From contig CAKZNT010000029.1 in the NCBI GenBank assembly GCA_937132065.1, positions 1 through 38,520 on the forward strand: 38,520 nt of DNA, given 5' to 3'. The notes under the pieces are model-generated. The model was given only the letters and a program-made list of their open reading frames with translations. It was not told where the DNA came from and made no database searches. The stretch comes from an uncultured Loktanella sp. (GTDB lineage: Bacteria; Pseudomonadota; Alphaproteobacteria; Rhodobacterales; Rhodobacteraceae). The position numbers and the translations under genes are program-made. Below, in pieces: positions 1-8,082 of this stretch (positions are counted from its first letter, which is position 1; each line of letters opens with the position of its first letter).

Positions 1-1
1 G

Positions 2-1186
2 ACCCGCCTGGACGAGGTGTTTCACGGCATTGACACGATCAAGCTGAACACGATCGAAGCCCGCGAAGAAACACGAATTTCGCGCGCGTTGGACAGGTTC
101 GTCAGCGCGCAAATCCGATCAGAGGCAGGCCAAGCAGGCATCCCGGCCCTGATGGATATCGTGGCTGGCATCGGCTTTTTCGGGATGCTGACTTATGGCG
201 GATTGCAGATCATCGAGGGGCAAAAAACCGTCGGCGAATTCATGTCATTTTTCACCGCTATGGGGCTTTTGTTTGAACCGATGCGACGTGTCGGCAACGT
301 TTCCGGCGCGTGGCAGGCAGCCCTTGCGTCGCTGGAAAGGCTGCGCGCTGTTTTTGATGCGAGACCAACGATTATTTCACCTAAAGCACCGCAATTATTG
401 AATATTCCTGCCTCTAACGCTGACGTCACATTGGACAATGTGGATTTTTCCTATGGCGATCAGCCCGTGCTGCGCGGGGCAAGTTTTGTCGCCGAAGCGG
501 GCAAGACCACTGCGCTGGTGGGGGCGTCTGGTGCGGGCAAAAGCACTGTATTTCGCGTGCTTACCCGCCTTGTCGATCCGCAATCTGGTCGGGCGCTGAT
601 CGGTAAGAGCAACGTCGCGCAACTGGCATTGGAGGACCTGCGCGCACTGTTCGCAGTGGTGACGCAGGATGCGCAATTGTTCGATGAAACGGTGCGCGAC
701 AATATCGTCTTGAACAGCGACCCGGCAGGCTTGGATTTGGCCCTGAGCACTGCGCATGTCGCTGATTTTCTGCCCAAGTTGGGCGATGGAATCGACAGTA
801 AGGCCGGACCTCGCGGGTCGGCTTTGTCAGGGGGACAACGCCAGCGCGTTGCGATTGCGCGCGCGCTCGCGCTTGAGCCGCAAGTCATCGTGGCGGACGA
901 ACCGACCTCTGCGCTCGACGTGTCCGTGCGCGCGCAAATCCTGAACCTGCTTCAAGACCTGAAAGAGGAATTGAACCTTGGTATGGTGTTCATCTCTCAT
1001 GACATCCAGACCGTGCGCCATATCGCGGATGACATCGTCGTCATGCGCAATGGCAAAATCGTTGAATACGGCACGGGCGCCGAGGTGCTGAGCAACCCGA
1101 AACAGGATTACACCAGATCGCTTTTGGGGGCCGCACCCAGCTTGCTGCACGTCACATCCGCAAACACAACTTCACCCTCAAACTGA
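2..1186 (+). CDS. Chimeric ABC protein: exporter half joined to Opp/Dpp-type ATPase tail (5' partial)
   Basis: The frame is open to the window edge, so the N-terminus is missing. The first part reads as the last membrane helices of an MsbA-like ABC exporter (helix near nt 150-215, then the linker typical of exporters), followed by a nucleotide-binding domain with Walker A GASGAGKST (about nt 521-546) and an exporter-style Q-loop (VTQDAQLFDETV). From the signature motif SGGQRQR (from nt 827) onward the sequence changes family: ADEPTSALDVSVRAQILNLLQDL, then FISHD, and a C-terminal YTRSLLGAAPSL are typical of oligopeptide/dipeptide importer ATPases (OppF/DppF), not exporters, which carry LLDEATSALD. 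The switch lies in the most conserved stretch of the two families, as expected of recombination between paralogues. The tail runs directly into the sialic-acid genes, so it is probably the remnant of a SatD-like importer ATPase. Whether the hybrid works is unknown; an assembly join is possible. Confidence 0.8.
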   Translation, partial: TRLDEVFHGIDTIKLNTIEAREETRISRALDRFVSAQIRSEAGQAGIPALMDIVAGIGFFGMLTYGGLQIIEGQKTVGEFMSFFTAMGLLFEPMRRVGNVSGAWQAALASLERLRAVFDARPTIISPKAPQLLNIPASNADVTLDNVDFSYGDQPVLRGASFVAEAGKTTALVGASGAGKSTVFRVLTRLVDPQSGRALIGKSNVAQLALEDLRALFAVVTQDAQLFDETVRDNIVLNSDPAGLDLALSTAHVADFLPKLGDGIDSKAGPRGSALSGGQRQRVAIARALALEPQVIVADEPTSALDVSVRAQILNLLQDLKEELNLGMVFISHDIQTVRHIADDIVVMRNGKIVEYGTGAEVLSNPKQDYTRSLLGAAPSLLHVTSANTTSPSN

Positions 1187-1198
1187 AACTGGAGCATC

Positions 1199-2122
1199 AT
1201 GACCCATTCTTCATATCACGGTATCATCCCGCCAATTGTCACTCCGCTCAACCCGGATGGGGCAGTAAACCATAACGATCTTGCAAAGCTTGTCGAACAT
1301 CTGATTGATGCTGGCGTCAATGGCTTGTTTCCACTTGGGTCAACCGGACAGGTTGCTTACCTTTCAGATGCGGACCGTCTGGCTGTTATGAAAACTGTTT
1401 GCGACACAACAAGGGGCCGCGTTCCGGTCATGGCTGGCGCGATTGAGCTGACTGCCGCCCGCGTTATCGACAGCGCCAAGGCGTTTCTGGGTGTTGGGGC
1501 CGATGCAATTGTTGCGACCGCACCGATCTATGCGATCAGCGATGATGGTGAAGTTGCCAATCATTTTCGGATGATCCACGCTGCTGTTGACGCGCCATTG
1601 TTTGCTTATGACATTCCGGCACGGGGGTGTCGCAAGTTATCGCCCAAAATGTTGGTCGATCTAGGACAAGATGGCGTCATTGCAGGGGTCAAAGACTCCT
1701 CGGGTGACGATGTCAGCTTCCGCCGTTTGATCGCTATGAACACTGCGGCTGGCCATCCACTTGCGTTGTTCACGGGTCACGAAGTGATGGTTGATGCTAT
1801 GGGATTGTTTGGTGCGGATGGCGCCGTTCCAGGATTGGCCAACGTGGACGCAGCTGGATACGTTCGCCTTTGGAAGGCAGCCAAGGCTGGCGATGTCAAA
1901 GCCGCGATCGCAGAGCAGGAACGTATCAACAGTCTGTTTGAAATTGTGTTCTGCCCCACGGGGCGTTCAGGGGATGCCGCGGGGGTTGGCGCGTTTAAGG
2001 CGGCCATGGCGGTTCAAGGATTGATTTCGTCTGCGACGATGACGGCGCCGCTGAAGGCGCTTGATCAGAAGGTGCTGGATCAAATTCATGCAATCGTAAA
2101 AGACGCGGGATTGCTCGCCTAG
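1199..2122 (+). CDS. nanA: DapA/NanA-family aldolase, probable N-acetylneuraminate lyase
   Basis: This 307-residue protein has the length and motifs of the class I DapA/NAL aldolases. It shows GSTGQ at residues 47-51 (carboxylate binding), the tyrosine of YDIP at Y137, and the Schiff-base lysine K165 in GVKDSSGD. N-acetylneuraminate lyase splits Neu5Ac into ManNAc and pyruvate in the cytoplasm. The family alone does not fix the substrate; the lyase call rests on the next genes, which encode a Neu5Ac mutarotase, NanE and a NanK-like kinase and need ManNAc as input. GSTGQ replaces the more usual GSTGE/GTTGE, and the YDIP aspartate replaces the common Asn. The ATG has a GGAG ribosome-binding site at 1191-1194, 12 bp after the chimeric ABC gene, so it is the first intact gene of the operon. 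Confidence 0.75.
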   Translation: MTHSSYHGIIPPIVTPLNPDGAVNHNDLAKLVEHLIDAGVNGLFPLGSTGQVAYLSDADRLAVMKTVCDTTRGRVPVMAGAIELTAARVIDSAKAFLGVGADAIVATAPIYAISDDGEVANHFRMIHAAVDAPLFAYDIPARGCRKLSPKMLVDLGQDGVIAGVKDSSGDDVSFRRLIAMNTAAGHPLALFTGHEVMVDAMGLFGADGAVPGLANVDAAGYVRLWKAAKAGDVKAAIAEQERINSLFEIVFCPTGRSGDAAGVGAFKAAMAVQGLISSATMTAPLKALDQKVLDQIHAIVKDAGLLA

Positions 2123-2144
2123 CTGTCAAAGAAAGAGTTTGTTC

Positions 2145-3338
2145 GTGAACGTTCCGTCGCACGTAACCGTCTCAGGTTCCAATCGCTCGAATTTGTGGCC
2201 AGTCCTGCCTCTCGGCATCAAGAATGGTGTATCAGGCCAAGTGGGGCATCATTTGTTCGTCGGTCTTGGGACCGCGGGACTTGGGATGTATGCGCTTGAT
2301 CTTGACGCGCCGGAGGTCGGATGGCGCGCAATCGCGCCCTTTCCTGGCCCCGCGCGCGACAGTGCTGCCTGTGCCGTGGCAGGTGGTCGGCTCTATATCG
2401 CGTCAGGCTTGGGAAAAGTGACACCAGATGATCAAGTTGCACGAGTGCTGCAAGATGTCTATCAATATGATCCTCAACGCGATGCGTGGTTCAAACTGGA
2501 CACAGGAACACCGGTCGGATGTCTTGGCGCGTCTGCATTTGCAATTGATGACAATCGGATCGGGTTTGTCGGTGGGGTCAATACCGAAATTTTCGACAGG
2601 TTTATGCGTGCGGCAGCAACGGTTGACCCAGAGCAAGAACCGGAAAGCGGGCAGCGCATTCTGAATGAATTTATGTCCATGCCACCAGAAGATCATAAGT
2701 GGAATGCGAAGCTTTGGGTATATTCTATTGCGGAGAATGCTTGGTCTGAACTCGGCGATAACCCCTATTTGCCCAATACCGGTGCGGCCTGCGTCGCGGT
2801 GGAAAATGGGGTCTTTTTGATCAACGGTGAGATCAAGCCCGGATTGCGAACACCGCAAGTCAAGCGCATCACATTTCAGAACGGCATGGCCGTTTGGTCA
2901 GAGGAGAACCCGATCCCGCCGCTGGTCGGTCATCCCATTCAAGATGGGCTCGCGGGGGCGTACGCAGGTCGCGTGAATGGTGTCTTGCTTGTTGCGGGGG
3001 GCGCGAATTTTCATGGATCGCGCGCGGTTGCCGCCACGGGCGAATGGTATGCCCATCGCGGGCTGCAAAAGGTCTGGAACCGTGAGGTCTATGCAAAACG
3101 GGATGGTGTCTGGCATGTCGCGGGACGCCTGCCAATGGGATTGGCCTATGGTGCATCATTCGAAATTCCTGAGGGTTTGCTGCTGGTCGGCGGTGAAGAT
3201 CAACAGCAGAAGGCCCGCACCGATGTGCATTTGCTGACGTGGGATGATGTGAGCGGCAAAGCGACATGCACACGGCTACGACATTCCGACTTCAGGCAAG
3301 GGCAAAGACTGGGCCAACCTATCTGCAAGGAAATATGA
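2145..3338 (+). CDS. nanM: N-acetylneuraminate epimerase (mutarotase), kelch-repeat, NanM-like
   Basis: About 397 residues made of kelch-type beta-propeller repeats. NanM speeds the alpha/beta anomer change of Neu5Ac. The match I recognise is to E. coli NanM/YjhT: the opening blade GLGTAGLGMYALDLD, the FPGPARDSAA stretch, NGEIKPGLRT (E229 and R235, counterparts of the Glu/Arg implicated in E. coli), GGANFHGSR, YAHRGLQK, and LAYGASF followed by GGE. E. coli NanM is periplasmic with a signal peptide; here I see no hydrophobic leader, so the enzyme should act in the cytoplasm. I chose GTG at 2145 because GAAAGAG at 2131-2137 is well spaced from it; an in-frame TTG at 2139 is too close. It sits 22 bp after the lyase gene and just before nanE. 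Confidence 0.88.
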   Translation: MNVPSHVTVSGSNRSNLWPVLPLGIKNGVSGQVGHHLFVGLGTAGLGMYALDLDAPEVGWRAIAPFPGPARDSAACAVAGGRLYIASGLGKVTPDDQVARVLQDVYQYDPQRDAWFKLDTGTPVGCLGASAFAIDDNRIGFVGGVNTEIFDRFMRAAATVDPEQEPESGQRILNEFMSMPPEDHKWNAKLWVYSIAENAWSELGDNPYLPNTGAACVAVENGVFLINGEIKPGLRTPQVKRITFQNGMAVWSEENPIPPLVGHPIQDGLAGAYAGRVNGVLLVAGGANFHGSRAVAATGEWYAHRGLQKVWNREVYAKRDGVWHVAGRLPMGLAYGASFEIPEGLLLVGGEDQQQKARTDVHLLTWDDVSGKATCTRLRHSDFRQGQRLGQPICKEI

Positions 3339-3339
3339 C

Positions 3340-4020
3340 ATGAGCATTCTTGAAACATTGCGCGGCGGACTTGTTGTGTCGTGCCAGCCGGTTGATGACG
3401 GGCCGATGGATCGCCCCGAAATTGTGGCAGCCATGGCCGCCGCTGCTGTTGAAGGTGGGGCTGCCGGCTTGCGGATCGAAGGGGTTGCGAACCTGAAGGC
3501 CGCGCGCGCAGTCGTGTCCGTGCCAATCATCGCGATTCTCAAGCGTGACCTTGATGATAGCCCTGTCCGCATCACGCCGTATGTTGATGATGTGCAGGCG
3601 CTGGCGGAGGCGGGGGCCGACATTATTGCCTATGACGCAACCGACAGGCCACGCCCCGCAACATGTGAAGCGATCCTTTCCGCGATCCACGACGTTGGTG
3701 CGTTGGCCATGGCGGATTGTTCCAATCTGCAAGATGCACAACGCGCGGTGGCAAATGGGGCTGACATCATTGGCACGACACTGTCAGGATATACCGAAGC
3801 GAGTGCAGGCAAGACCGACGGTGTTGATTTCGATCTGATCCGCGCCTTCAGGGGGGTGGGGGCTTTTGTTATGGCCGAAGGTCGCGTGAATACTCCCGAT
3901 CTGGCTGGCGAAGCGATTGCAGCGGGCGCTGATGCAGTTACGGCTGGCACTGCGCTGACGCGGCTTGAAATCGTGACGGGTTGGTTCGGTGATGCGGTCA
4001 AGTCGGCGGGCCGGTCATGA
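3340..4020 (+). CDS. nanE: N-acetylmannosamine-6-phosphate 2-epimerase
   Basis: A 226-residue TIM-barrel protein of the NanE family, which converts ManNAc-6-phosphate to GlcNAc-6-phosphate. It begins with the family-typical LRGGLVVSCQPV and carries GLRIEGVANLKAAR, the catalytic lysine K68 in ILKRD, the AYDATDRPRP segment that contributes to the phosphosugar site, GTTLSGYT, and AEGRVNTP near the C-terminus. Length is normal for the family. The ATG at 3340 follows the nanM stop by one base and has AAGGAAA at 3327-3333. It feeds its product to NagA encoded three genes downstream. Identification is firm because these motifs are nearly invariant in NanE. Confidence 0.93.
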   Translation: MSILETLRGGLVVSCQPVDDGPMDRPEIVAAMAAAAVEGGAAGLRIEGVANLKAARAVVSVPIIAILKRDLDDSPVRITPYVDDVQALAEAGADIIAYDATDRPRPATCEAILSAIHDVGALAMADCSNLQDAQRAVANGADIIGTTLSGYTEASAGKTDGVDFDLIRAFRGVGAFVMAEGRVNTPDLAGEAIAAGADAVTAGTALTRLEIVTGWFGDAVKSAGRS

Positions 4021-4931
4021 TCATGCAAACTGTTTCACGCGCTGCCTTAACGGGGTTCGCCGCCGATTTGGGTGGCACAAAAACGGCTGCCGTACGCATT
4101 GAAAATGGAAAGGTTGTGGCCCATCGCGTGTTGACGACTGATCCCAACGCTAGTCCCGAGGCGCATATTGCCGCTATTGGTGATGAGCTGGCGCAACTGG
4201 GTTACAACACGAACGCCCCACTTGGCGTCGCAGTTGCCGGACGCGTTGATAGGGCTGGTGCATGGCATGCCGTTAATCGCGGAACCCTATCCACAATCGA
4301 GAATTTCCCATTGGCTCAGGCACTGAATGCGCGTTTTGGTGATGCGACTTGTCTGAACGATGCCGCCGCCGCCGCACTTGCCGAAGGCGTTTTTGGCGCA
4401 GGCAGACACAGTGACAGCTTTGCTTACCTGACAGTGTCCACAGGAATTGGGGGCGGTCTGGTCATTGGTAACCGTCTTCTCTCGAGTGCCAACGGCTTGG
4501 CCGGACACATCGGTTTTGTTTCCTCCCGCTTTGCCAGCGGGCCGTGTGGCTGCGGTCGTATGGCGACAGTTGAAAGTATCGCGGGCGGTCGCGGGATTGC
4601 CGCAGCGGCGGCGGCTGCCGGATTTGAGAACATGGATGCCCGCGCGGTGTTTGCGGCAGCAAAGGGCGGCCAAGACTGGGCCGACCGCATCATCGTGACC
4701 TCTGCCGCAGCGGTGGCTGCGTTGATCGGTGACCTGACGGCCATTCTGGGGCTTGATACGGTAGCTATGGGGGGCAGCATCGGACTTGCGCCTGAATATA
4801 TCGAACGTGTTCAAAACGCGTTGAACGCGGAACCCGAGTTGTTCCGACCCGACCTTGTTCACGTAAAACTTGGCCATGATGGACCGCTGATTGGCGCGTT
4901 GGCCGCTCATCTGAGAAAGGAAACGATGTGA
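4017..4931 (+). CDS. nanK: ROK-family kinase, probable N-acetylmannosamine kinase
   Basis: A 304-residue ROK sugar kinase that would phosphorylate ManNAc with ATP, the step between the lyase and NanE. It has the phosphate-binding DLGGTK (residues 17-22), the catalytic NDAAAAALAE, and STGIGGG. The ROK zinc motif is incomplete: GH followed by CGCGRMATVES has the His and the first two Cys, but the third Cys of the usual CxCGxxGCxE is Thr and the preceding Gly is Ala. The ATG overlaps the nanE stop (ATGA); a second ATG at 4023 is possible. Without context this could be a glucokinase or GlcNAc kinase, but its position between nanE and nagB favours ManNAc. Confidence 0.85.
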   Translation: MIMQTVSRAALTGFAADLGGTKTAAVRIENGKVVAHRVLTTDPNASPEAHIAAIGDELAQLGYNTNAPLGVAVAGRVDRAGAWHAVNRGTLSTIENFPLAQALNARFGDATCLNDAAAAALAEGVFGAGRHSDSFAYLTVSTGIGGGLVIGNRLLSSANGLAGHIGFVSSRFASGPCGCGRMATVESIAGGRGIAAAAAAAGFENMDARAVFAAAKGGQDWADRIIVTSAAAVAALIGDLTAILGLDTVAMGGSIGLAPEYIERVQNALNAEPELFRPDLVHVKLGHDGPLIGALAAHLRKETM

Positions 4932-5710
4932 AGGTTTTGATCTTGCCCGACGCACAGGCTGCGGTTGCGCGGGCTGCGGATATTATTGCAGATATCGTCA
5001 CGAAAAAGCCGGATGCGGTTTTGGGGCTGGCGACCGGTGGCACGATGCTTCCGCTATATGATGTGCTTGCACAGCGTCATCGCGATTCAGGGTTATCGTT
5101 TGCACAAACTGCAAGTTTCAATCTGGATGAATATATCGGATTGGCGCCAGAGCATCCTTGTTCCTACCATTACTACATGGAGGACGTATTTTTCCGTCGC
5201 GTCGACATTGATCCGTCTCGCACTCATTTGCCTAAGGGCAACACCGACGATCCACATGCGGCCTCGGAGGCCTACGAAGCGTTGATTGAGGAAGCGGGTG
5301 GCATCGATCTCCAGCTTCTCGGGATCGGACAGAACGGGCATATCGGGTTTAACGAACCAACGGCCAGTTTGGGGTCGCGCACCCGCGTCAAGACCCTGAC
5401 CGACAGCACGCGCCGCGCAAATCAGACGTATTTTGCATCTTTTGATGAAACGCCCCGTTACGCCATAACAACGGGCGTAGCCACCATCCTGGATTCGCGC
5501 AAATGCCTTTTGCTCGCGACGGGTGCAGCAAAGGCGGAGGCGGTTGCGAAGATGATTGAGGGGCCGTTGAGCGCGGCCTGTCCCGCCTCGGCGCTGCAAC
5601 TGCATGCGCGGGCCACGATCGTTCTTGATAGAGACGCCGCCAATGCGCTTGCGTTGATGGATTACTACGAGACAGTTCATCCAGAGGGGCAACCCAGTGC
5701 CTTTGATTGA
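4928..5710 (+). CDS. nagB: Glucosamine-6-phosphate deaminase
   Basis: A 260-residue NagB that isomerises and deaminates glucosamine-6-phosphate to fructose-6-phosphate and ammonia, the exit of amino-sugar catabolism into glycolysis. The motifs are complete: ATGGTMLPLY (phosphate loop), FNLDEYIGL with the catalytic Asp, the SYHYYM segment, and GIGQNGHIGFNEP with the Asp-His-Glu triad region. Length fits the short bacterial NagB form; the allosteric C-terminal extension of enteric enzymes looks shorter here. Translation starts at GTG 4928, overlapping the nanK stop (GTGA), with AAAGGA upstream, so the genes are translationally coupled. Confidence 0.95.
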   Translation: MKVLILPDAQAAVARAADIIADIVTKKPDAVLGLATGGTMLPLYDVLAQRHRDSGLSFAQTASFNLDEYIGLAPEHPCSYHYYMEDVFFRRVDIDPSRTHLPKGNTDDPHAASEAYEALIEEAGGIDLQLLGIGQNGHIGFNEPTASLGSRTRVKTLTDSTRRANQTYFASFDETPRYAITTGVATILDSRKCLLLATGAAKAEAVAKMIEGPLSAACPASALQLHARATIVLDRDAANALALMDYYETVHPEGQPSAFD

Positions 5711-6869
5711 GACACAGCACCCTAACGCCGTCTTCGCACGGCAGCTTTACGATGGTATCGGGAATGCGCTGCGTTCGGATCAGATGATCGAAATTGAAGC
5801 CGGGCGCATCACCCACATCAGACCTGCGACGGCACAGGACGCGCGCGATCGAAACATCCGTGGCTTTGACCTTGTCGCCCCCGGTTTCATCGACATTCAG
5901 ATCAATGGTGCGGCCGATACGCAATTCAACTTCGAGCCCGATGCGCTGGCCCTTGGCCGTATCGCGAAGGGCGCGCGGCAGGGTGGCACGGCCTACATTA
6001 TGCCGACGTTTATCACTGCCGCAGGGCAAGACTATCAACGGGCAATTTCCGCTGTGCAGGATGCGCGCATGCGGGGCGTTTCCGGTATCCTTGGTGTCCA
6101 TCTTGAGGGGCCATTTCTGTCCCACAACAAGCCTGGTATTCATGACTCGCGTGCAATTCGCGTTTTGGATGACGCTGATCTGAACGCGCTGACATCAACC
6201 GACGCGGGTGCGGTCTTGTTGACTGTTGCACCAGAAAATCTGCCACAAGGTGCGTTGGCGCGCCTGAATGCAGCGGGTGTGCGGGTCTTTGCCGGACATA
6301 CAAACGCCACTGGTGACCAAATTGATTGCGCCGAAAAGCATGGTCTTGTTGGTGTGACCCATCTGTTCAACGCGATGACGCAAATGACCGTGCGCGAGCC
6401 GGGTGTGGTTGGAGCCACGTTTGCATCGCGTGCGTTGTTCGCCGGTATTATCGCGGACGGCCACCATGTCGACTGGCGCAATGTGGCGACAGCGGCGCGG
6501 TTGATGCCGGATCGATTGTGCCTTGTTACGGATGCAATGTTAACGCTTGCAGGAACATTTACACATTTTGAACTGCACGGCGAACATATCACGTTGGCGC
6601 AAGGAAAGCTTACCAACGCCGAGGGCCGTCTGGCAGGCGCACATATCAGCATGATCGAAAGCGTTCGAAACATGATCGCCCATGCCGGGTGCAGCGTTGT
6701 GCAAGCGTTGCAGATGGCGACCGTAAATCCTGCAAAAGCCCTTGGGATGGGCGGGAAGGTCGGCGCGTTGCACGCAGGGGCGGCGGCAACACTGACGTGC
6801 CTTGACCCTAATCTAGAGGTAAGTGCGGTGATGATCGACGGAACATATCCTGATGTGAATGGTGTCTGA
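5697..6869 (+). CDS. nagA: N-acetylglucosamine-6-phosphate deacetylase
   Basis: A 390-residue amidohydrolase-superfamily enzyme that removes acetate from GlcNAc-6-phosphate, supplying NagB. It shows APGFIDIQINGA near the N-terminus, the metal glutamate in GVHLEGPFL, GHTNA, THLFNAM, ADGHHVD and the catalytic aspartate in LVTDAM, all in family order. The GTG start at 5697 lies inside the 3' end of nagB (14-bp overlap). With nagB it is the lower half of the pathway from sialic acid to fructose-6-phosphate. Confidence 0.95.
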   Translation: MPLIETQHPNAVFARQLYDGIGNALRSDQMIEIEAGRITHIRPATAQDARDRNIRGFDLVAPGFIDIQINGAADTQFNFEPDALALGRIAKGARQGGTAYIMPTFITAAGQDYQRAISAVQDARMRGVSGILGVHLEGPFLSHNKPGIHDSRAIRVLDDADLNALTSTDAGAVLLTVAPENLPQGALARLNAAGVRVFAGHTNATGDQIDCAEKHGLVGVTHLFNAMTQMTVREPGVVGATFASRALFAGIIADGHHVDWRNVATAARLMPDRLCLVTDAMLTLAGTFTHFELHGEHITLAQGKLTNAEGRLAGAHISMIESVRNMIAHAGCSVVQALQMATVNPAKALGMGGKVGALHAGAAATLTCLDPNLEVSAVMIDGTYPDVNGV

Positions 6870-6895
6870 TGAAACAATACGAAAGGACGGATGGC

Positions 6896-8020
6896 ATGTC
6901 TGAAATTCGCTACGGAATTGTTGGCACAGGTTACTTTGGCATAGCGTTGGGGCGGGCCATACACGCACTGCCGAATGCGCGGATCGTGTCGGTTTTTGAT
7001 CCAGACCATGCCGCAGCCTTTGCCCAAGAGGTTGGTGCGCGCCCAGAAAAATCCATCGATGACTTATGCGCTCGTGATGATATTGATGCCGTGATTGTTG
7101 CCTCTCCGAACTGGGCGCACGCGCAACCAGTTGTTGCTGCTGCCAAGAATGGCAAGCATGTGTTTTGCGAAAAGCCGATTGCGTTGACATTCGCCGACTG
7201 CGCAAAGATGCTGAACGCCGCCGAAGCCGCTGGACGGATCTTTATGGCGGGTCACGTGATGCATTTCATGAACGGCGTGCGCAAAGCAAAGGCGCTTATC
7301 GCGGATGGAACATTGGGCGATATTTTATACTGTCGCGCTGTGCGAACCGGATGGGAAGAGATTCAGCCGGATGTATCGTGGAAGAAAAAGCGCGAACTGT
7401 CTGGCGGGCATTTGTATCATCACATCCACGAACTTGATGTGGTGCAGTCGATCATGGGGCCCGCAAAAGAGGTCTTTATGGCGGGCGGCAATGTCGCTCA
7501 TACGGGGCCACAATTTGGTGATGAGGATGATCTGCTGCTGATCACGCTTGATTTTGGAAATGATCGTTTTGCAACTTTGGAATATGGATCGGCCTTCCGG
7601 TGGCCAGAGCATTCCGTCCTTATACAGGGAACGAAGGGCGCTATTTTCATAGACCTGCAAAACGCAGGTTTAGAGTTGAAAACACCTGACAGGCAAGAAC
7701 GGTTTCTTTTGCACCGCACGCAACAAGAGGACGACAACCGCACCGAAATCTATGCGGGAAACAAGGGAAGTGGCGCAATCGTTTATGGCAATCCGACAAC
7801 CACGGCGCCGCTTTGGTTGCAGGGCATCATAGAAATGGAAGTTGAGTATTTCCATGGCCTCATGAGCGGGGAGCCAATCACAGAGGAGTTTGCAGCTTTG
7901 ACCAACGGAACAGCCGCGACTGCGGCAATCGCCACCGCAGATGCCCTCAGTCTTTCGCTCAAGGACGGCAGAAAGGTAAGCGTTTCAGAAATCACGGGGA
8001 ATTTGCATCGCGAATTATGA
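6896..8020 (+). CDS. yjhC: Gfo/Idh/MocA oxidoreductase of the YjhC/NanOx type (2,7-anhydro-Neu5Ac metabolism)
   Basis: About 374 residues: an N-terminal Rossmann fold (GIVGTGYFG), CEKPIALTFADC with the conserved Lys, and a C-terminal Gfo/Idh/MocA domain. From memory, several stretches closely match E. coli YjhC, which is of the same length: MAGHVMHFMNGV, WKKKRELSGGHLYHHIHELD, GGNVAHTGPQFGDEDD, SAFRWPEH and IATADALSLS. YjhC and its Ruminococcus gnavus homologue NanOx interconvert 2,7-anhydro-Neu5Ac and Neu5Ac using NAD(H). The place at the end of a nan operon supports that role. An upstream ATG at 6869 overlaps the nagA stop, but only the ATG at 6896 has a ribosome-binding site (AAAGGA at 6882-6888), so I chose 6896. 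Confidence 0.88.
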   Translation: MSEIRYGIVGTGYFGIALGRAIHALPNARIVSVFDPDHAAAFAQEVGARPEKSIDDLCARDDIDAVIVASPNWAHAQPVVAAAKNGKHVFCEKPIALTFADCAKMLNAAEAAGRIFMAGHVMHFMNGVRKAKALIADGTLGDILYCRAVRTGWEEIQPDVSWKKKRELSGGHLYHHIHELDVVQSIMGPAKEVFMAGGNVAHTGPQFGDEDDLLLITLDFGNDRFATLEYGSAFRWPEHSVLIQGTKGAIFIDLQNAGLELKTPDRQERFLLHRTQQEDDNRTEIYAGNKGSGAIVYGNPTTTAPLWLQGIIEMEVEYFHGLMSGEPITEEFAALTNGTAATAAIATADALSLSLKDGRKVSVSEITGNLHREL

Positions 8021-8082
8021 CGGCATTTAACGAGAATGGCGCATTGTATTTTTAGCACTGAGGCGGACAATGTGGGTGCGCC

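Noticed and set aside
4287-4955. Antisense reading frame of 222 codons opposite nanK
   Set aside because: It is the mirror of a clear ROK kinase gene, and shows a composition typical of shadow frames without any domain.
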